DNA of 9,344 nt. Origin: an uncultured Bacilli bacterium. Lineage in GTDB: Bacteria; Bacillota_I; Bacilli_A; RF39; UBA660. The stretch covers positions 1 through 9,344 of the forward strand of contig CAKONX010000045.1 of the NCBI GenBank assembly GCA_934098345.1. Reading direction: 5' to 3'. The notes beneath the pieces were generated by a model. The model was not told the DNA's origin. It was given only the letters and a program-made list of their open reading frames with translations, and ran no database searches. How positions within the stretch are numbered: the first letter of the stretch is position 1; every line of letters starts with the position of its first letter. Below are positions 6,808-9,344 of the stretch, piece by piece. The translations under genes were made by a program, and so were the position numbers.

Positions 6808-7239
6808 CTATATACTTCCTTTACTATTTTTATACTGCATTACTAATGCATCATCATTATCATAATATTTTTTTCTAGTATTTACTATTTCAAAATTATA
6901 TTTGGTATAAAGGTTTATTGCTGCTATATTTTTACTTCTTACTTCTAATGTTATAGTTTCATAATCTTCATTATTAATTATATACTCTAATAATTTTGAA
7001 CCTATACCTTTTTTCTTAAAATTACTTTCAACTGCTATAGCATAAATATCAATGTTTTCATAATTTTTAGCAATAACAATAAAACCTAATATTTTAAATG
7101 CTTCTTCATAAACATAAACTTTTAACCATTTCATGTTTTTATATTCTTCCAAATTATAATTTAAAACAAAATTATCTTTAATTTGACTTCCAATTTCATT
7201 TATTTCTTTTAAATCTTTTAAGGACATTTCTCTTATCAT
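6808..7239 (-). CDS. rimI: GNAT-family protein N-acetyltransferase, RimI type
   Basis: The 143-residue protein has one GNAT domain. The acetyl-CoA pyrophosphate loop is KKKGIGSKLL (75-84). The RimI hallmark block LEVRSKNIAAINLYTKYNF (98-116) is followed by KKYYDNDDALVM (123-134), where a tyrosine usually serves as general acid. RimI enzymes acetylate protein N-termini, classically ribosomal protein S18; here the target is unproven and other substrates are possible. Context supports the RimI assignment because rimI commonly lies between tsaB and tsaD in Firmicutes. The start ATG overlaps the tsaB stop in an ATGA (7236-7239), indicating translational coupling. Confidence 0.92.
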   Translation of the reverse strand: MIREMSLKDLKEINEIGSQIKDNFVLNYNLEEYKNMKWLKVYVYEEAFKILGFIVIAKNYENIDIYAIAVESNFKKKGIGSKLLEYIINNEDYETITLEVRSKNIAAINLYTKYNFEIVNTRKKYYDNDDALVMQYKNSKGSI

Positions 7240-7808
7240 TTTAAAGCCTCAATTACTTTTACATAAACTGGATTTACTAAATGAGATAAAGTTGGTTGTA
7301 TTTTATCAAATTGTTCAATTATTTTGTTGAAATCTATCTTGTTTTCAACAATGGTTTTGATATCATTTTGTTTAATAAATTCTTCCATTTCTGAATTCGA
7401 TTTGTAAAATAATTCACCTTTTAGCTCATTATTAACAAATACCCCACCATATGAACCTTTTACATCATGAATTAACACTAATTTCTTTTCTGTATTTATA
7501 TCACTTACTCCATACATTGTAATAGAATCCATTTGCTTTATTGGAATATCCAGAGTATAAGCAAGCATTTTAGCAATAGTTACTCCTATTCTAACTCCAG
7601 TAAAAGATCCTGGACCGGTAATTACCAATATTTCATTTATTGAATTAACTGTTAAATTATTTCTTTTTATAATATTATCTATAATTGGCATAGTATAATC
7701 AGAATGATTTCTTAAAGATTCTCTAATTTCTTTATCAATTATTTTTTTATCCTTATATAAAGCTATTACTAAATCAGTATCATGCGTATCAATAAACAAT
7801 GAATACAT
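7236..7808 (-). CDS. tsaB: t6A biosynthesis scaffold protein TsaB
   Basis: TsaB is a catalytically inactive relative of TsaD that dimerises with it and is needed for t6A formation. The N-terminal ASKHA lobe starts YSLFIDTHDTDLVIAL (2-17), and the diagnostic GPGSFTGVRIG lies at 65-75. The protein has 190 residues, shorter than the roughly 230 usual for Escherichia coli or Bacillus subtilis; the missing part is in the C-terminal lobe, while the N-terminal lobe that binds TsaD is complete. It opens the tsaB-rimI-tsaD operon, with its own extended -10 promoter and the Shine-Dalgarno GGAAGTGAT close to the ATG. It is separated from tsaE by a terminator. Confidence 0.95.
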   Translation of the reverse strand: MYSLFIDTHDTDLVIALYKDKKIIDKEIRESLRNHSDYTMPIIDNIIKRNNLTVNSINEILVITGPGSFTGVRIGVTIAKMLAYTLDIPIKQMDSITMYGVSDINTEKKLVLIHDVKGSYGGVFVNNELKGELFYKSNSEMEEFIKQNDIKTIVENKIDFNKIIEQFDKIQPTLSHLVNPVYVKVIEALK

Positions 7809-7827
7809 TTTATCACTTCCGCTTGTT

Positions 7828-7836
7828 ATTATAGCA
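7828..7836 (-). promoter_or_regulatory. Extended -10 promoter of tsaB-rimI-tsaD
   Basis: The minus strand reads TGCTATAAT (complement of 7828-7836), a perfect TATAAT with the TG extension. The preceding TT makes a 10-base block identical to the one in front of tsaE. It lies after the tsaE terminator, so the downstream genes have an independent start. No good -35 is present because the upstream DNA is the terminator T run. Confidence 0.65.
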
Positions 7837-7839
7837 AAT

Positions 7840-7873
7840 TATCAAAAAAAAAACACCTTAATTAAGGTATTTT
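7840..7873 (-). terminator. Terminator between tsaE and tsaB
   Basis: On the minus strand AAAATACCTT pairs with AAGGTGTTTT around the loop AATT (stem 7850-7859 with 7864-7873, one T-G wobble). The core ACCTTAATTAAGGT is a perfect 14-base palindrome. Six or more additional T residues follow. The tsaE stop codon (7872-7874) overlaps the base of the 5' arm. Confidence 0.85.
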
Positions 7874-8324
7874 ATAAAACATAATTTACTAAATCTTCAT
7901 ATTTTTGTCCATAAGGTTTCAATACTAATACACGAGTATTTTCATCTATAACCTTAAATTTAATATCAAGTCTTTCATTAGGTAATTTATCTTCAATTAA
8001 TTCTGACCATTCAATTATAGTAACTGCATTTTCTTTAAAATAGTCATTAAAAGCTATTGTTTCATCAGTTTCTTCTAATCTATAAACATCCATATGGTTT
8101 AGTTTCATTTCACCATTTTCATATTCTTTAACGATGTTAAATGTTGGACTTGTAATATTTTCTGAAATTCCTAATGATTTTGCAAATCCTTTTACAAATA
8201 CAGTTTTTCCACTGCCCAATTCACCATCTAAACAGATTATCATTCCTGGAAATTTTTCTGATTCAATATTTTCAGCTAACTCCATTGTATCTAATTCGCT
8301 TCTTGATGTATATTTATAATCCAT
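7872..8324 (-). CDS. tsaE: tRNA threonylcarbamoyladenosine biosynthesis ATPase TsaE
   Basis: TsaE is the P-loop ATPase that drives the TsaB-TsaD complex through its t6A cycle. Counting from the ATG at 8324, the 150-residue protein has Walker A GELGSGKT (34-41), ITSPTF (57-62), HMDVYR (77-82) and the Walker-B-like TIIEWSELI (102-110) with the conserved EW pair. The start at 8324 is preferred over an in-frame GTG nine bases upstream (8333), because that GTG is part of the Shine-Dalgarno AGGTGAT, which stands four bases before the ATG. It is transcribed from its own promoter and ends at a strong terminator before tsaB. Length and motifs are normal. Confidence 0.97.
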   Translation of the reverse strand: MDYKYTSRSELDTMELAENIESEKFPGMIICLDGELGSGKTVFVKGFAKSLGISENITSPTFNIVKEYENGEMKLNHMDVYRLEETDETIAFNDYFKENAVTIIEWSELIEDKLPNERLDIKFKVIDENTRVLVLKPYGQKYEDLVNYVL

Positions 8325-8340
8325 TCTTATCACCTATCTA

Positions 8341-8370
8341 ATTATAGCAACAAAAAAATATTTATATCAA
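8341..8370 (-). promoter_or_regulatory. Promoter of tsaE
   Basis: TTGATA (complement of 8365-8370, five of six matches) is followed after 18 bases by TGCTATAAT (complement of 8341-8349), which combines a perfect -10 with an extended -10 motif. Initiation would fall around 8334, making the leader very short and almost starting at the Shine-Dalgarno. Confidence 0.7.
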
Positions 8371-8392
8371 TACTATTTTCAGTATTTTATAG

Positions 8393-8788
8393 TTAATTTA
8401 CAACAGTAGGTACTAAAAATGAAAAAAGAGGAATATTTCTCAAAATTGCAAAGCAAAAAACTAAAATTAGTAAAGTCCAATATATCTTATTACTTATCTT
8501 TAAATGTTTATTAGTTTTACTATATTTTACCAAATCAATAATTGTAAAAAATATGTATGAAACTAATAATATAAAAACTAATGGGTTATATCTAAATGCC
8601 TGATATATATCAAGTCTAAGCAAACTTAAAAACATTCTAGTTATTCCACAACCTGGACAATATAATCCAGTTAGTTTTTTGAATATACATGGAATTCCAT
8701 TGCCAGTAAATAAATAATATATTAAATAAGTAACTAAAATTATTAAAATAAATATAATTAAAGAACTAATTTCTTGCTTTTTACTCAT
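8393..8788 (-). CDS. DUF2752-family membrane protein
   Basis: The 131-residue membrane protein has hydrophobic segments near 7-27, 70-88 and 102-120. It carries the DUF2752 signature: a cysteine before the core (CIFKKLTG, Cys34), LYCPGCGITR (42-51) with paired cysteines, a second conserved patch RYNP (66-69), and LRNIP (116-120). The CPGCG cysteines could bind metal or form a disulfide; the family's function is unknown. The ATG has a strong Shine-Dalgarno, GGAGGAAT. It follows a DUF4234 gene on the same strand, from which it is separated by a terminator-like hairpin. Confidence 0.88.
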   Translation of the reverse strand: MSKKQEISSLIIFILIILVTYLIYYLFTGNGIPCIFKKLTGLYCPGCGITRMFLSLLRLDIYQAFRYNPLVFILLVSYIFFTIIDLVKYSKTNKHLKISNKIYWTLLILVFCFAILRNIPLFSFLVPTVVN

Positions 8789-8804
8789 GCATATTCCTCC
8801 AAAT

Positions 8805-8852
8805 AAAAAAAGAACTAATATTATTATAATAGTTCATTTTAAATTAAACAAT
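8805..8852 (-). terminator. Terminator of the DUF4234 gene, overlapping a possible DUF2752 promoter
   Basis: On the minus strand GAACTA...TAGTTC (arms 8831-8836 and 8813-8818), with partial inner pairing, is followed by seven T residues. The hairpin also contains TATAAT (complement of 8824-8829), 17 bases after TTGTTT (complement of 8847-8852), which could start the DUF2752 transcript. The terminator is the better supported of the two readings. Confidence 0.6.
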
Positions 8853-8854
8853 GA

Positions 8855-9205
8855 TTAATTTTTGTTTGCATATTTGTTTAAATCTGATTGTAATAAAACT
8901 ACATTAATTATTGAAAAGCCAAATAACGCTAATAATAAATATAGAACTGAGTTTGATGATGATGCAACGCCAGATTCATTATTTGCTTTTTCCATAAATT
9001 CACCTTGCTTATACCACCAATAAATTCCATATAATCCACATGTAAGAATAGTTAAAAGTACTACAGTACCTCCACTTCTTTTTTGTGGGTTATTTGATAC
9101 AATGTCAACATCAGTTGTAGCAACTGATAAATAATATAAGTAATATATACCACATGTAACAAAATATAAAATAACAGCCATTGGAATACTTCTTTCTTTT
9201 ACCAT
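8855..9205 (-). CDS. DUF4234-family small membrane protein
   Basis: The 116-residue protein has three hydrophobic segments, near 8-26, 47-65 and 86-105. The family pattern is visible: IPMAVILYFVTCGIYYLYYL in the first segment and TVVLLTILTCGLYGIYWWY in the second. Both share a TCG-(I/L)-Y core, so they may be an internal duplication. The function of DUF4234 proteins is unknown. The ATG is preceded by AGAGGAG at good spacing. It is the first gene downstream of the rRNA operon on the same strand, with its own promoter, and lies before a DUF2752 gene. Confidence 0.85.
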   Translation of the reverse strand: MVKERSIPMAVILYFVTCGIYYLYYLSVATTDVDIVSNNPQKRSGGTVVLLTILTCGLYGIYWWYKQGEFMEKANNESGVASSSNSVLYLLLALFGFSIINVVLLQSDLNKYANKN

Positions 9206-9228
9206 ATATAAAACTCCTCTCTACATAT

Positions 9229-9256
9229 ATAATAACATTTTTATACATAATATCAA
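9229..9256 (-). promoter_or_regulatory. Probable promoter of the DUF4234 gene
   Basis: TTGATA (complement of 9251-9256) and TATTAT (complement of 9229-9234) are five-of-six matches to the consensus boxes, 16 bases apart. Initiation near 9222 would leave a short leader with the Shine-Dalgarno. The AT-rich context makes chance matches possible. Confidence 0.5.
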
Positions 9257-9286
9257 TAAAAAATGCAAAAAAAAAAATAGTTTGCA
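9257..9286 (-). terminator. Probable terminator of the rRNA operon
   Basis: TTTGCA at 9281-9286 and TGCAAA at 9264-9269 can pair across an 11-base T-rich loop; on the minus strand six further T residues follow (9258-9263). Its upstream arm overlaps the 3' end of 5S rRNA. The 11-T loop alone might also serve as the T run of a hairpin made by the 5S helix itself. Confidence 0.55.
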
Positions 9287-9344
9287 ACTCCCTATTTTCG
9301 CTTACACTATCGTCGGCGTATTAGTGCTTAACTTCTCTGTTCGG
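9281..9344 (-). rRNA. rrf: 5S rRNA, 3' part (5' part outside the window)
   Basis: Read on the minus strand from the window edge, the sequence starts CCGAACAGAGAAGTTAAGC, the strongly conserved loop of bacterial 5S rRNA. It continues CGCCGACGATAGTG, then a short 3' portion ending near GGGAGTTGCAAAC. The 3' end is placed by the expected terminal helix and the following T run, and is uncertain by a few bases. Compared with Bacillus subtilis 5S, the part after the GCCGA-GATAGT block is about 12 bases shorter, a reduction known from mollicutes. It is the last gene of an rRNA operon that enters from the right. Confidence 0.88.

Noticed and set aside
1461..7238. Mycoplasma-type code with TGA as tryptophan
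   Set aside because: TGG is used freely for tryptophan, and TGA ends the orphan gene (1461-1463) and tsaB (7236-7238), the latter in a standard ATGA overlap.
8134..8319. Plus-strand open frame of 61 codons inside tsaE
   Set aside because: It is antisense to conserved TsaE motifs and has no ribosome binding site.
8325..8333. GTG start of tsaE at 8333
   Set aside because: The GTG is part of the Shine-Dalgarno AGGTGAT that serves the ATG at 8324.
8369..8386. Weak hairpin between the DUF2752 gene and tsaE as a terminator
   Set aside because: The stem has only six mostly A-T pairs, no T run follows directly on the minus strand, and it overlaps the tsaE -35 box.
1..9344. Mobile elements, CRISPR arrays, long repeats or tRNA genes
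   Set aside because: No terminal inverted repeats, transposase motifs, spaced direct repeats or cloverleaf sequences were seen by eye; short A/T runs are expected at this composition.

Overview
The window is very AT-rich, has short intergenic gaps and reads like a low-GC Firmicutes or mollicute-related (Erysipelotrichales/RF39-type) bacterium. The evidence is the t6A gene set with Firmicutes-like Shine-Dalgarno and promoter motifs, a phosphoketolase, a CmpB-type membrane protein, and the 3' half of an unusually compact 5S rRNA at the right edge. TGA acts as a stop (1461-1463 and 7236-7238) and TGG encodes tryptophan throughout, so the code is the standard bacterial one and not the mycoplasma code. 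The taxonomic placement is inference.

Left part (1-3427). The C-terminal end of an unidentified gene and its terminator are followed by a plus-strand CmpB-type polytopic membrane protein. That gene converges on a minus-strand lipoprotein and a minus-strand orphan gene of 252 codons. The orphan's well-formed promoter is divergent from a plus-strand pair: a membrane-anchored SH3b protein and a small SleB-type cell-wall hydrolase. The hydrolase gene begins directly after a hairpin that contains its Shine-Dalgarno sequence.

Middle (3437-5771). A monocistronic, minus-strand phosphoketolase has its own extended -10 promoter and an intrinsic terminator at each end of the unit. It provides acetyl phosphate from sugar phosphates.

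Right part (5774-9344). All genes are on the minus strand, reading away from an rRNA operon whose last gene (5S) is cut by the window edge. In transcription order they are: 5S rRNA, a DUF4234 membrane protein, a DUF2752 membrane protein, tsaE, a terminator, then tsaB-rimI-tsaD tightly packed. TsaB, TsaD and TsaE form the complex that completes N6-threonylcarbamoyladenosine at position 37 of ANN-decoding tRNAs. The tsaE and tsaB promoters share an identical 10-base extended -10 block.

No mobile element, CRISPR array, tRNA or long non-coding stretch was seen; no gene-free stretch exceeds about 110 bases. Most of the window is ordinary core chromosome. The points most worth a second look are the hairpin over the hydrolase ribosome-binding site, the split SH3b/hydrolase pair, the orphan gene, and the consistent placement of terminators on or beside stop codons.
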